Below are positions 8,376 through 17,360 of a DNA stretch of 57,802 bases, piece by piece. The stretch comes from an uncultured Collinsella sp. (GTDB lineage Bacteria > Actinomycetota > Coriobacteriia > Coriobacteriales > Coriobacteriaceae): contig CABUNJ010000015.1 of assembly GCA_902492935.1 (NCBI GenBank), positions 1-57,802 of the forward strand, in the 5' to 3' direction. Every line of letters starts with the position of its first letter. Position 1 is the stretch's first letter. Made by a program: the position numbers and the translations under genes. A model generated the notes under the pieces. It was not told the origin of the DNA. It did not search any database and saw only the letters and a list, made by a program, of their open reading frames with translations.

Positions 8376-8389
8376 GGCTAATAATAGCC
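8376..8389 (-). promoter_or_regulatory. Candidate operator of the toxin-antitoxin pair
   Basis: A 5-bp inverted repeat (GGCTA/TAGCC, 4-nt loop) in AT-rich DNA about 50 nt upstream of the antitoxin start. TA operators usually lie here; no binding data can be read from the sequence. Confidence 0.3.
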
Positions 8390-8550
8390 AATCTTACAAC
8401 CACTACTTTATTGCACTAGAGTAATTGAGTGTAAACAATATTACAAACGTACTACATCCTTCAGAAATGAGCGTGAAATCTCTCCTGGATGTACGCATGT
8501 AATACACTCACATTTATAGCTTCTAGAGAATAATTCCAACCTGCCAAAAC

Positions 8551-8576
8551 CCCTGCAATACACCCGTATTGCAGGG
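8551..8576. promoter_or_regulatory. Perfect 11-bp inverted repeat upstream of the formate hydrogenlyase operon
   Basis: CCCTGCAATAC and GTATTGCAGGG are separated by ACCC. There is no T-run behind it, so an operator is likelier than a terminator. It lies in the 429-nt gene-free stretch 8326-8754, whose left part (8326-8550) is AT-rich and shows only the possible TA operator. Confidence 0.5.
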
Positions 8577-8640
8577 CCTATGCTCAAGTTTGCCCCCTGC
8601 AACTGCGTATATTTAACCTGTATATCGTTGGAGGAATTCT

Positions 8641-8744
8641 ATCGAAGTGCCTGTTTCGCCGCATGCACTCGATACGCCGATGCCGGACCACGGGCGGTCC
8701 GGGGCAACGTCGGCAGGGTCTCTCCGGCATGGGATTCAGGAGGG
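8641..8744 (+). promoter_or_regulatory. Structured leader with alternative pairings before the formate hydrogenlyase operon
   Basis: Three helices can be drawn: ATCGAAGTGC (8641-8650) with GCACTCGAT (8665-8673); GCCGA (8676-8680) with TCGGC (8710-8714); CCGGACC (8683-8689) with GGTCCGG (8696-8702). ATGCCGGA (8680-8687) can instead pair perfectly with TCCGGCAT (8723-8730). TCTCC at 8721-8725 can cover the ribosome-binding site AGGAGGG at 8738-8744. This looks like a translational switch. A molybdenum or tungsten cofactor riboswitch is one possibility given the FdhF gene behind it, but I cannot match the known consensus by eye. Confidence 0.5.
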
Positions 8745-8754
8745 AGTGAACAAC

Positions 8755-9273
8755 ATGGGCAATAAACGAGTCGTGGCTGATTCTTCACGCTGCATTGGGT
8801 GCCAAACCTGTATGGCGGCGTGCATCGAGGCACACGATATTCCCGGCAACATCGCCGCACCTCGCTTGCGCGTAACGCGCACCTACGAGATCTCCGCGCC
8901 GGTGGCATGTCACCACTGCGAGGACGCTCCGTGCGCGAAGGCCTGTCCTACGGGTGCCTTGTTCTTTGATCCAAAGAACCATCGTATCGGCGTCAACGAG
9001 GACAACTGTATCGGCTGCAAGAGCTGCGTCATGGCATGCCCCTTTGGCGCCGTGAGCGTGGCGACCACGCAGGTTCCGGTCTTGATGGGCGACGTTCGCG
9101 TGGGTTCGCAGACCAAGAGCTTCGTGCTCAAGTGCGACCTGTGCGTCGACCGTCCCGGCGGTCCGGCGTGTGCCGAGGCATGCCCGACCAAGGGCCTCAC
9201 CCTGGTGGACGAGGAGCGTCTGGCAGAACTGACTGCCGAGCGTGCCCGCGCCACAATCGAAAACGAGGCGTAA
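8755..9273 (+). CDS. HydN-like four-cluster ferredoxin, electron transfer partner of FdhF
   Basis: 172 residues with four [4Fe-4S] cysteine groups: CIGCQTCMAAC near residue 17, CHHCEDAPCAKAC near 52, CIGCKSCVMAC near 84 and CDLCVDRPGGPACAEAC near 126. This is the HydN/HycB pattern of proteins that carry electrons from formate dehydrogenase H to the hydrogenase module. ATG 8755 follows AGGAGGG at 8738-8744; the in-frame GTG at 8647 would run through the structured leader and has no homologous sequence. It is the first gene of the formate hydrogenlyase operon, 75 nt before fdhF. Confidence 0.88.
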   Translation: MGNKRVVADSSRCIGCQTCMAACIEAHDIPGNIAAPRLRVTRTYEISAPVACHHCEDAPCAKACPTGALFFDPKNHRIGVNEDNCIGCKSCVMACPFGAVSVATTQVPVLMGDVRVGSQTKSFVLKCDLCVDRPGGPACAEACPTKGLTLVDEERLAELTAERARATIENEA

Positions 9274-9348
9274 ACGTCGAGGCGACAAGCCCAACGATTG
9301 TCAAACAAGTACCGAATAATCGGTAGCAGAGAAAGGAAGGAGGGTGTC

Positions 9349-11571
9349 ATGGAGAAGCATAAAGTGATCTGCCCGTATTGCGGCGCCGGTTGCCAGTTTA
9401 ACCTCTTGGTCCAAAACGGCCAGGTCGTGGGTACCGAACCGCTCAACGGCATCACCAACCAGAGCGAGCTGTGCCTTAAGGGCATGAGCGGCTACGACTT
9501 CATCAACGACACCAAGATCTTGACTCCTCGCGTACTGCACCCGATGATCCGTCGCACCAAGGGCGCGGATCTTGAGCGCGTAAGCTGGGACGAGGCACTG
9601 GATTTCACCGCATCTAAGATGCAGGCCATAATTGACGAATATGGTCCTAACGCTGTCATGACCACCGGCTCTTCGCGAGGCGGCGGCAATGAGGCGAACT
9701 ACGTCATGCAGAAGTTTACGCGTGCGTGCATCGGCACCAACAGCGTAGACAACTGCGCCCGTACTTGACACGGCCCTACTGTCCTCGGTCTGATGGACAC
9801 GGTTGGTTCAGGTTGCATGTCATGCTCCATCCCCGGTATGGAGGATGCGGGCTGCATTTTCCTCTTCGGCTATAACCCTGCCGATTCGCACCCCATCGTC
9901 GCAAGGCGTATCGTGCGAGCCAAAGAAAAGGGTTGCAAGATCATCGTCGCCGACCCGCGCCATATCGAAACCGCGCGTATCGCCGACCTCTACCTTCCGA
10001 TCAAGAACGGTTGCAATGTCGCGTTCCTCAACGCCTTTGCCAACTGCTTGGTCAACGATGGCCTCTACGACAAGGAATTCGTCGCCGAGCACACGAACGG
10101 CTTTGACGAGTGGTGGGAGACCATCAAGAACTACACTCCCGAATCCGTACAGGACATCACGGGTGTCGAGCCTGCGCTGATCCACCAAGCTGCCGAGATG
10201 TACGCCACGGCGAAGCCTTCTGCCATCATTGGCTGGGGCATGGGCGTATGCCAGCAGAAGCAGAACCTGAAGACGGTGCACACTATCGCCTCCATCGCCT
10301 GCGTTGCCGGCCAGATCGGCAAACCCAATTCCGGCCTCGCGCCCGTGCGTGGTCAGAACAACGTCCAGGGCTCCTGCGATATGGGCATGCTGCCTAACCT
10401 GTACCCTGGCTACCAGAAGGTCACCGACCCGGCAGTGCGTGCCAAGTTTGCCAAGGCTTGGGGCGTGCCCGAGGAAAAGCTCCCGCTCGAGGAGGGCTAC
10501 AAGCTCACCGACCTGGGTCACCTGGTCGACGAGGGCAAGGTGCACTGCTTCTACAACTACGGCGAGGACCCGGTGCAGACCGAGCCCGATTCGGCCGGTA
10601 TGCGCAAGACGCTCTCCGAGCTGGACCTGTTCATTTGCCAGGACATCTTTATGACGCAGACGACCATGCTCGCCGACGTCATCCTGCCCGCTACCTCTTG
10701 GGGCGAGCACGAGGGTGTCTTTACCGCATCCGACCGTAGCTTCCAGCACTTTGACGCGGCTGTTCCGCCCAAGGGCGAGTGCCGTCACGACTGGGAGATC
10801 TTTGCCGACCTGTCCACACGCATGGGCTATCCCATGCACTACGACAACACCGAGCAGATCTGGAACGAGTGCATTAGCCTGTGCCCCAACTTTGTGGGCG
10901 CGACCTACGAGAAGATGGCTCCCGAGGGCGGCTACGCTCAGTGGCCTGTCAAGAGCTCCGATGTGAACGACCATGGCACCCCCGACATGTTCGCGGGCGG
11001 CAAGTTCACTACCAAGGACGGCCGTGCCAACCTGATGGCGCACGACTGGGAGGCGCCCTCCGAGCTTCCCGACGATGAGTACCCGCTCATCCTTTGCACC
11101 GTCCGCGAGGTCGGCCACTACAGCTGCCGTTCTATGACCGGCAACTGCAAGACGCTGGCGCTGCTCGCTGACGAGCCTGGCTTTGTCCGCATGAATCCCG
11201 CGGACGCCCAGGCGCGTGGTATCAAGAACGGCGACATCGTCTCGATTCACAGCCGCCGCGGCCAGGTATACAGCCGCGCCGACGTGAGCGACCGTATCAA
11301 CAAGGGCACGGTCTATATGACCTACCAGTGGTGGATCGGCAAGTGCAACGAGCTGACCATGCACAAGGTCGACCCGGTCTCGCATACGCCCGAGGACAAG
11401 TTCTCCGCCTGCCAGGTCGACGCCATTGCCGACCAGGTCTGGGCAGAGGGCGAGGTCGAGCGTCAGTACACCGAGCTCAAGCAGGCTCTGGTGGACGCTG
11501 CCGCTCCCCAGGAGGTTGAGCCCGGCGCCGCCAAGTTCGATGACGAGACGCACGTGAATCAAATCGTGTAG
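9349..11571 (+). CDS. fdhF: Formate dehydrogenase H, selenocysteine-containing
   Basis: A cytoplasmic molybdenum (or tungsten) bis-MGD enzyme that oxidises formate to CO2. ATG 9349 follows AAGGAGG. The N-terminal [4Fe-4S] ligands are Cys8, Cys11 and Cys15 (CPYCGAGC) plus the Cys in SELCLKGMSG. An in-frame TGA at 9766-9768 is codon 140, the same number as Sec140 of the E. coli enzyme, in NCART-U-HGPTVLGL with the catalytic His next to it. The frame continues to 11571, 740 residues, ending in the usual MGD-binding barrel (GHYSCRSMTGNCKTL). A SECIS-like hairpin follows the TGA. Reading the two halves as separate genes would be wrong. It lies between two ferredoxin genes in the hydrogenlyase operon. 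Confidence 0.97.
9780..9799 (+). promoter_or_regulatory. SECIS-like hairpin of fdhF
   Basis: TGTCC (9780-9784) pairs with GGACA (9795-9799) around the loop TCGGTCTGAT, which contains GGTCT as in the well-studied E. coli fdhF element. The stem starts 11 nt after the TGA (9766-9768) and the loop 16 nt after it, the distance SelB needs. Confidence 0.85.
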
Positions 11572-11592
11572 TCCCGTTCTCGTTGGCTTTTT

Positions 11593-11634
11593 GGGCCGGG
11601 CGTCCCGTACGTTCGGGAGCCCGGCCCGTTATTT
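11593..11634 (+). terminator. Strong hairpin between fdhF and hyfA, possible attenuator
   Basis: GGGCCGGGC and GCCCGGCCC form a 9-bp stem, with CCCG/CGGG inside, followed by GTTATTTTG. It stands 21 nt after the fdhF stop. It may protect mRNA ends or lower expression of the hydrogenase genes relative to fdhF, since the operon clearly continues. Confidence 0.55.
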
Positions 11635-11649
11635 TGAAAGGAAGTGGGG

Positions 11650-12267
11650 ATGAACCGCTTCATCGATATCAACCCGGAGAGGTGCATCGGCTGCGGAACA
11701 TGCCAGTCCGCCTGTGCAGATGCCCACCGGATGCAGGGTCTTCAGGATACGCCGCGTCTGGCGCTCGTGAAGACCGGCGGCATCTCGGCCGCCCTGGCCT
11801 GCCACCATTGCGAGGGTGCCCCTTGCGCCGAGGTCTGCCCGGTGAACGCCATCGAGCACGATGGCGACCGCATCCACGTTAAGGAGCAGGAGTGCATCGG
11901 GTGCAGGCTGTGCGCCATCGCGTGCCCCTTCGGCGCCATCCATCCGGACGGCACGTCTATTGCCGGTGTCGCAGGCATGTGCGACCCGACGCCTTCGTAC
12001 CCTAAGTCCCTGAGCAGCCTGCTTACGTGGGCGCCCGGCCAGTACACCTGTGCCGTCAAGTGCGACCTGTGCGCCTTCGACCCCGAGGGTCCGCACTGCG
12101 TGGCGGCTTGCCCCACCAAGGCGCTCACCGTCATGGGCGGCGCGGCGGATCGCGAACTCGACGAGGCCAAGCGCCTGCGTTCGATTCAGAACGGCCCTGC
12201 CGTCGACGTGGCGGCTGTGGCCCAGGGTCTGTCCGAGAAAGCAGAAGGGAGCGTAAACAATGGATAG
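11650..12267 (+). CDS. hyfA: Hydrogenase-4 component A-like ferredoxin
   Basis: 205 residues with four [4Fe-4S] groups: CIGCGTCQSAC, CHHCEGAPCAEVC, CIGCRLCAIAC and CDLCAFDPEGPHCVAAC. The last two are separated by an insert of about 30 residues (around 105-135), as in HyfA/HycB-type subunits. It probably passes electrons from FdhF to the peripheral arm of the hydrogenase. ATG 11650 follows GAAAGGAAGTGGGG. Its stop overlaps hyfB by 8 nt. Confidence 0.85.
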   Translation: MNRFIDINPERCIGCGTCQSACADAHRMQGLQDTPRLALVKTGGISAALACHHCEGAPCAEVCPVNAIEHDGDRIHVKEQECIGCRLCAIACPFGAIHPDGTSIAGVAGMCDPTPSYPKSLSSLLTWAPGQYTCAVKCDLCAFDPEGPHCVAACPTKALTVMGGAADRELDEAKRLRSIQNGPAVDVAAVAQGLSEKAEGSVNNG

Positions 12268-14278
12268 CATGACACTGTTTATCGCATCGCTTGCCGTCTC
12301 GTGCATCGGTGCGCTCGCCTCGGTTCTGCTGATTAAGGCCGATAACGCCGCCAAGACCGCCGGCTGCCTGATCGGCGCCGTCGCGGCCGTGCTGTCGTTC
12401 ATCGCGGGCCTCGAGGCCGTGCTTGGCGACGTTTCGTCCCTCAACACGATCTTCTTTTTCCCGTTCGCCCGTCTTGAGCTCTTGCTCAACGGCCTTGCGG
12501 GCCTGATCGTGGTCCTCATCTCGATCCTCGCCTTTGCGGGCTTCATCTACGGTCTGTCCTACTTCGATGAGTACCCGGGCAAGGTCGGACGCGCCGGATT
12601 CTTCATGAACACCTTCGTCGCCTCGATGATGCTCGTCATCACCGCTGACAACGTGTTCTGGTTCCTGGTCGCCTTTGAGCTCATGTCCCTCACGAGCTAC
12701 TTCCTTGTCGTCATCGAGGAAAACAAGAACTCCATCAAGGGCGGTTGGCTCTACTTCGTCATCGCGCACGTGGGCTTCGTTCTCATCATGGCGAGCTTTC
12801 TGCTCATGACCAACGGCGTGGGCGGTTCCTTCAGCTTCAGTGATTTCCGTACGCATGACTTTGGGCCCGCCGTCTCCTCCGCGTGCTTCGTCCTCGCGTT
12901 CTTCGGATTCGGCGCGAAGGCTGGTATCATCCCGCTGCACTCCTGGCTGCCCCAGGCGCACCCCGAGGCGCCGTCCAACGTGTCCGCCCTCATGTCCGGC
13001 GGCATGATCAAGATCGGTATCCTGGGAATCCTCAAGGTCGGTCTCGACTTGCTCGCGGGCTCGGGCGTCCAGCTCTGGTGGGGCCTCATGGTCCTGGTCT
13101 TTGGATCCATCTCGTCGGTCCTGGGTGTCGTCTACGCCCTCCACGAGCACGACATCAAGCGCCTGCTGGCCTATCACTCCGTCGAGAACATCGGCATCAT
13201 CTTGCTCGGTGTCGGCGCGTCCATGACGGCGCACGCCCTGGGCAACGACGTCATCGCGACGATCGCGCTCATGGCCGCCCTCTACCACACGCTCAACCAC
13301 GCCATGTTCAAGGGCGAGCTGTTCCTCGGCGCGGGCTCCCTGCTCTATGCCACGGGTACGCGCAACATGGAGAAGATGGGCGGTCTGTTCCGCCGTATGC
13401 CGGTCACGGCCGTCTGCTTCCTCATCGGTGCCCTTGCCATCTCGGCCATCCCGCCGCTCAACGGCTTCGTTTCCGAGTGGTTCACCTACCAGTCCCTGTT
13501 TAACATCTCGACGCTCTCCGACCCGGTCGTCATGGTGTTCGCCGTCGCCTCCGCGGCCGCGCTCGCCATCACCGGTGCCCTGGCCGTCACGTGCTTCGTG
13601 AAGGCCTACGGCGTCTCGTTCGCGAGCAGCCCTCGTTCCCAGGAGGCCGCGAACGCCAAGGAGTCCCCGGCTCCGATGTTGTTCTCGCAGATGCTCCTCG
13701 CGGCCATCTGCGTGGTGCTCGGAATCGGCTCCCCGGTCATCGCCCCGGTTCTGGGCGACGTCGCCCAGAGCGTGCTTGCCGGCTCCGCCGTCACGGCCAC
13801 CTCGGGCGTGTCTCTGGTGAACGAGATTTCCGGTGCCGCCACCTCCACCCCCGCGATCGCCATCGCGCTCGTGGTCCTCACCGGCCTCGCGTTCGTGTTG
13901 AGGTCCTGCCTCGGCACCAAGGCCCCCGCTAAGAAGACCGACCCTTGGGCGTGCGGCTACGAGCCCAACGAGCACATGCCCGTCGTTGCCACGAGCTTCG
14001 CGTCCGACGTCGAGCTCTTCATGGGCCCGCTCTACACCCTGCGCGAGGTATGCACCAAGATCTGCTGGTCCATCGCGCACGTGTTCCAGAAGCTCACCGG
14101 TGTCGCCCAGGGCGTCGAGCCCCTGCCCGACCGTTTCCTGGTCGATGCACCGAGCGAGGGTGCCGACAAGCTGGCCGGCCTCGCCTCCAAAATCGAGGGC
14201 GGCAACTACTCCGTATACATCTGCTACATCGTCGCGGCGCTCGTGGTCTTCCTCGTGCTCGCCGTGGTCATGGTCTAG
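12260..14278 (+). CDS. hyfB: Hydrogenase-4 component B, antiporter-like membrane subunit
   Basis: 672 residues, almost entirely membrane helices, of the NuoL/NuoM/MrpA proton-translocating family. Typical features are the long loop-free antiporter core, KAGIIPLHSWLPQAHPEAPS with the conserved Lys and His, and HDIKRLLAYHSVENIG with the second Lys. It would anchor the hydrogenase and may pump ions. ATG 12260 is inside the hyfA end, so translation is coupled. Confidence 0.93.
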   Translation: MDSMTLFIASLAVSCIGALASVLLIKADNAAKTAGCLIGAVAAVLSFIAGLEAVLGDVSSLNTIFFFPFARLELLLNGLAGLIVVLISILAFAGFIYGLSYFDEYPGKVGRAGFFMNTFVASMMLVITADNVFWFLVAFELMSLTSYFLVVIEENKNSIKGGWLYFVIAHVGFVLIMASFLLMTNGVGGSFSFSDFRTHDFGPAVSSACFVLAFFGFGAKAGIIPLHSWLPQAHPEAPSNVSALMSGGMIKIGILGILKVGLDLLAGSGVQLWWGLMVLVFGSISSVLGVVYALHEHDIKRLLAYHSVENIGIILLGVGASMTAHALGNDVIATIALMAALYHTLNHAMFKGELFLGAGSLLYATGTRNMEKMGGLFRRMPVTAVCFLIGALAISAIPPLNGFVSEWFTYQSLFNISTLSDPVVMVFAVASAAALAITGALAVTCFVKAYGVSFASSPRSQEAANAKESPAPMLFSQMLLAAICVVLGIGSPVIAPVLGDVAQSVLAGSAVTATSGVSLVNEISGAATSTPAIAIALVVLTGLAFVLRSCLGTKAPAKKTDPWACGYEPNEHMPVVATSFASDVELFMGPLYTLREVCTKICWSIAHVFQKLTGVAQGVEPLPDRFLVDAPSEGADKLAGLASKIEGGNYSVYICYIVAALVVFLVLAVVMV

Positions 14279-14295
14279 AGAGGGGAGAGGATATT

Positions 14296-15219
14296 ATGAA
14301 CATCGTTCTTGCGATAGCGCAGGGCCTCGTGGTCATGCTGGTCGCGCCCTTCTTCTCCGGCCTCGCCCGTGTGATTCGCGCGAAGATGCACAATCGCCGC
14401 GGTCCGTCCATCCTTCAGGATTACCGGGACCTCGCGAAGCTCATGGCGCGTCCCGAGTCCGTGAGTTCCGACTCGAGCTTCGTGCTGCGCATCATGCCGC
14501 CGCTGTTCCTCGCGGTGTCGTTTATGCTCGCCATGGGTCTGCCCATGTTCACGCTCGAGAGCCCCATGCCCGTCTTTGGTGATGCCATTACCATCATGTA
14601 CGCGCTAGCGCTGTCCCGCTTCTTCTTCGCACTGTCCGGCGTGGATTCCTCCAACGCCTACGCGGGCTTCGGCGGTATCCGCGAGCTCCTCATGAGCGTG
14701 CTCATCGAGCCGTCCATGCTCATCGCGCTGTTTACCGTCGCCATCGTGTGCGGCTCCACGGACATTGCGACCATGGGCCAGCACATCGTTACGGGCAACG
14801 TCTCGAGCGTCGTCGCCGTCATCCTCGCCGGCGTCGCCTTCGCGGCCGCCTGTTACATGGAGCTCGGCAAGCTTCCGTTCGATCAGGCCGAAGCCGAGCA
14901 GGAGCTCCAGGAGGGCCCGCTCGCCGAGCTCTCCGGCCCGTCCCTGGCCATGATGAAGCTCGCCATGGGCATGAAGCAGGTCGTGGTCGTCGCTTGGTTC
15001 ACCTCCATCTTCATCCCCTGGGGAGAGCCCGCGACCATCGGCGTCACCGCTCTCGTGGGCGCCGTCGTCTTCCTCGTCAAGTGCCTGGTCGATTTCGTCG
15101 TCTGCGGCGTGCTCGAGAACTCCGTTTCTCGTTCGCGCTTCAAGGTGCTCGGTAACCAGACCTGGGCCGTCGTCGGCATCGCGGTCCTCGCGTTCGTATT
15201 CGTCGTCGTAGGCGTGTAG
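14296..15219 (+). CDS. hyfC: Hydrogenase-4 component C (NuoH-like membrane subunit)
   Basis: 307 residues related to complex I subunit NuoH and HycD. It has the conserved KMHNRRGPSILQDYRDL near the N-terminus, the acidic ELGKLPFDQAEAEQEL loop (quinone/ion channel region in complex I) and about eight membrane helices. The start at ATG 14296 follows AGGGGAGAGG; a much longer open frame extends upstream but overlaps hyfB and is not coding. Confidence 0.93.
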   Translation: MNIVLAIAQGLVVMLVAPFFSGLARVIRAKMHNRRGPSILQDYRDLAKLMARPESVSSDSSFVLRIMPPLFLAVSFMLAMGLPMFTLESPMPVFGDAITIMYALALSRFFFALSGVDSSNAYAGFGGIRELLMSVLIEPSMLIALFTVAIVCGSTDIATMGQHIVTGNVSSVVAVILAGVAFAAACYMELGKLPFDQAEAEQELQEGPLAELSGPSLAMMKLAMGMKQVVVVAWFTSIFIPWGEPATIGVTALVGAVVFLVKCLVDFVVCGVLENSVSRSRFKVLGNQTWAVVGIAVLAFVFVVVGV

Positions 15220-15235
15220 GGAGAAGGGAGAAACT

Positions 15236-16693
15236 ATGTCAATCGAATCGAGCTTGTCCCTCTTTGCCATGGTGGCGATCGCCGTCCCCATGCTGGGCTC
15301 CCTGCTCATCGTCATGCTGCCGCGTCCCTACGCTAAATGGATCTGCGCCTTTGCCGGCGGCATCGCCACGGTCGCTTCCGTTGGCTTGGCCGCGACGTTT
15401 GCCGGAAACGGCATGAACGCGGTCGATGTAACCTGGGCGAGTATGGGCCAGACCTTGGTCATGGGCTTCATATTCGACCGGATGAGCACGCTGCTCGCAC
15501 CCGCATTCGTCGCTATCGGCCTGCTCGTCGTCATCTATTCGTTCCCGTACATGAGCGATAAGAACAAGGAGCATCCCGACGCGCCCCGTCGCCGCTTCTA
15601 CGTGTACTTCTCCACGTTCATCGGCGCCATGGCCGGTCTCGCCTACAGCTCCACCATCGTTGGTCAGCTCGTTTTCTTCGAGATCACCGGCGTGTGCTCC
15701 TGGGGCCTCATCAGCTACTACATGACGCCCACGGCCAAGAAGGCCGGTATGAAGGCGCTCATCATCACCCACATCGGCGCTCTGGGACTCTACATCGGCG
15801 CTGCCTTCCTGTTCGCCGGAACCGGCACGTTCGCGCTGAGCGCGATTTCCCAGCTCGATTCCGGTATGAAGACCGTCGTGCTGCTGCTCATCCTGTTCGC
15901 CGCTTGGGCCAAGTCCGCCCAGTTCCCGCTCTACATGTGGCTGCCCTCCGCAATGGAGGCCCCCACGCCCGTTTCCGCCTACCTCCATGGCGCGTCCATG
16001 GTGAAGGTCGGCGTGTGCGTGTTCGCCCGCGCTCTTGCGAGTGCCGGCGATATCCCCGAGATCGTCGGCTGGGTCGCCATCATCGACGCCGTCGTGACCA
16101 TGCTCTTCGGCTTCCTCATGTACCTGCCCCAGAAGGATATGAAGCGCCTGCTCGCCTTCTCGACGATCGCGCAGCTCGCCTACGTGTTCTTCGGCCTGGG
16201 CCTCTCCGTGTTCGGAAGCCAAATGGCGTTCAACGGCGCCGTCGAGCACATCTTCAACCACGCGTTCACCAAGACCCTGTTCTTCCTCATCGCCGGCTCC
16301 CTCAGCTTCACGCTGGGAACCCGTATGTTGCCCAAGATCCAGGGCCTCATGAAGAAGTACCCGGTCACGGGCGTGGGCTTCGCGGTCGCCGCGACCGCTA
16401 TCGCCGGCGTGCCCCCCATGAGCACGTTCTTCTCCAAGTTCCAGATTATTTCCGGTGGCTTCGCGGTTGGTGCTTCCAACACGGTCATCTTCGTCCTCGT
16501 GTGCGTCATGGTCGTCGAGACCGTCGCCACCTTCGCATGGTTCCTGCGTTGGATGGGTAAGGTCCTGCCCGGTGAGCCGAGCGAGACCGTGGCCGCCGGC
16601 CAGCCCCTTCCGCGCGCCATGGCGTTCGTGTTCGTCGTCCTCATGATCATGGTCGTCGTCGCCGGTCCTCTGTCCTCTAGTTGGATGGGTTAG
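15236..16693 (+). CDS. hyfD: Hydrogenase-4 component D, antiporter-like membrane subunit
   Basis: 485 residues of the NuoL/M/N family. AKSAQFPLYMWLPSAMEAPT carries the conserved ion-path Lys, and PQKDMKRLLAFSTIAQLAY the second. Around fourteen hydrophobic segments are visible. hyf-type hydrogenases differ from hyc types in having such additional antiporter subunits (B, D and F), so its presence marks this as a group 4 Hyf-like complex. It starts 16 nt after hyfC behind GGGAGAAGGGAG. Confidence 0.92.
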   Translation: MSIESSLSLFAMVAIAVPMLGSLLIVMLPRPYAKWICAFAGGIATVASVGLAATFAGNGMNAVDVTWASMGQTLVMGFIFDRMSTLLAPAFVAIGLLVVIYSFPYMSDKNKEHPDAPRRRFYVYFSTFIGAMAGLAYSSTIVGQLVFFEITGVCSWGLISYYMTPTAKKAGMKALIITHIGALGLYIGAAFLFAGTGTFALSAISQLDSGMKTVVLLLILFAAWAKSAQFPLYMWLPSAMEAPTPVSAYLHGASMVKVGVCVFARALASAGDIPEIVGWVAIIDAVVTMLFGFLMYLPQKDMKRLLAFSTIAQLAYVFFGLGLSVFGSQMAFNGAVEHIFNHAFTKTLFFLIAGSLSFTLGTRMLPKIQGLMKKYPVTGVGFAVAATAIAGVPPMSTFFSKFQIISGGFAVGASNTVIFVLVCVMVVETVATFAWFLRWMGKVLPGEPSETVAAGQPLPRAMAFVFVVLMIMVVVAGPLSSSWMG

Positions 16694-16703
16694 GAGGTAG
16701 GAC

Positions 16704-17357
16704 ATGGGTTATTCGTTAGTCAATATCCTGGGCGGTCTTCTGATCGTGACCTCCACCATGGTGGTCGTCTCGAAGACCATCCCGTCCGCCATCAAGTGGT
16801 ACGCGATCCAGTCGGTTGTCCTGGTGGGCGTGCTGCTCACCCTGGGCCTCACCACCGGTGCCACCGAGCTTCTCATGTGGGCCGCGTCGGCCTTCGTCAC
16901 CAAGGTGATCCTCGTTCCGTTCATTCTCAACCGTGCCTACAAAAAGATGGGTTCGCCTGCCGATAGCACGCTGACCTCCTCCATCAAGCCGGCCTGGACC
17001 ATCATCCTCACCGGTCTGGAGGTGGCCATCTGCTTCGCGGTGGTCACGCGCCTGAGCCTGCCCACCGCTGAGGTGGCTACTCCGGCCCTCGCCATCAGCT
17101 TCGCGCACTTCTTCGTCGGCCTCACGTGCATCATCTCCCAGCGCAACATCCTCAAGCAAATCTTCGGGTACTGCCTTATGGAGAACGGTAGCCACGTGAC
17201 GCTCGCCCTGCTCGCGCCCACGGCCCCCGAGATCATTGAGATCGGCATCGCCACCGACGCCATTTTCGCCGTCATCATCATGTCCGCCGTTGTCGTGAGG
17301 ATCTGGAACGACACCAAGTCGCTCGACTCCCACGACCTGACCGAATTGAAGGGGTAG
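16704..17357 (+). CDS. hyfE: Hydrogenase-4 component E (NuoK-like region, membrane subunit)
   Basis: 217 residues with about six membrane helices and the NuoK-like stretch FGYCLMENGSHVTLALL, which contains the conserved membrane Glu. HyfE proteins couple the antiporter subunits to the rest of the membrane arm. It starts 10 nt after hyfD behind GGAGGTAGGAC. Confidence 0.9.
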   Translation: MGYSLVNILGGLLIVTSTMVVVSKTIPSAIKWYAIQSVVLVGVLLTLGLTTGATELLMWAASAFVTKVILVPFILNRAYKKMGSPADSTLTSSIKPAWTIILTGLEVAICFAVVTRLSLPTAEVATPALAISFAHFFVGLTCIISQRNILKQIFGYCLMENGSHVTLALLAPTAPEIIEIGIATDAIFAVIIMSAVVVRIWNDTKSLDSHDLTELKG

Positions 17358-17360
17358 GCC

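Noticed and set aside
8326..8754. Sigma-54 promoter for the formate hydrogenlyase operon
   Set aside because: No GG-N10-GC core with flanking TGGCAC/TTGC was found on the plus strand.
9349..11571. fdhF as a broken gene in two pieces
   Set aside because: The TGA is at the known Sec140 position with a SECIS-like hairpin, and selA, selB, selC and selD are all present.
13945..14295. Extended hyfC start overlapping hyfB
   Set aside because: The additional 117 residues are Arg/His-rich, out of frame with hyfB and unlike any NuoH protein; ATG 14296 has its own ribosome-binding site.
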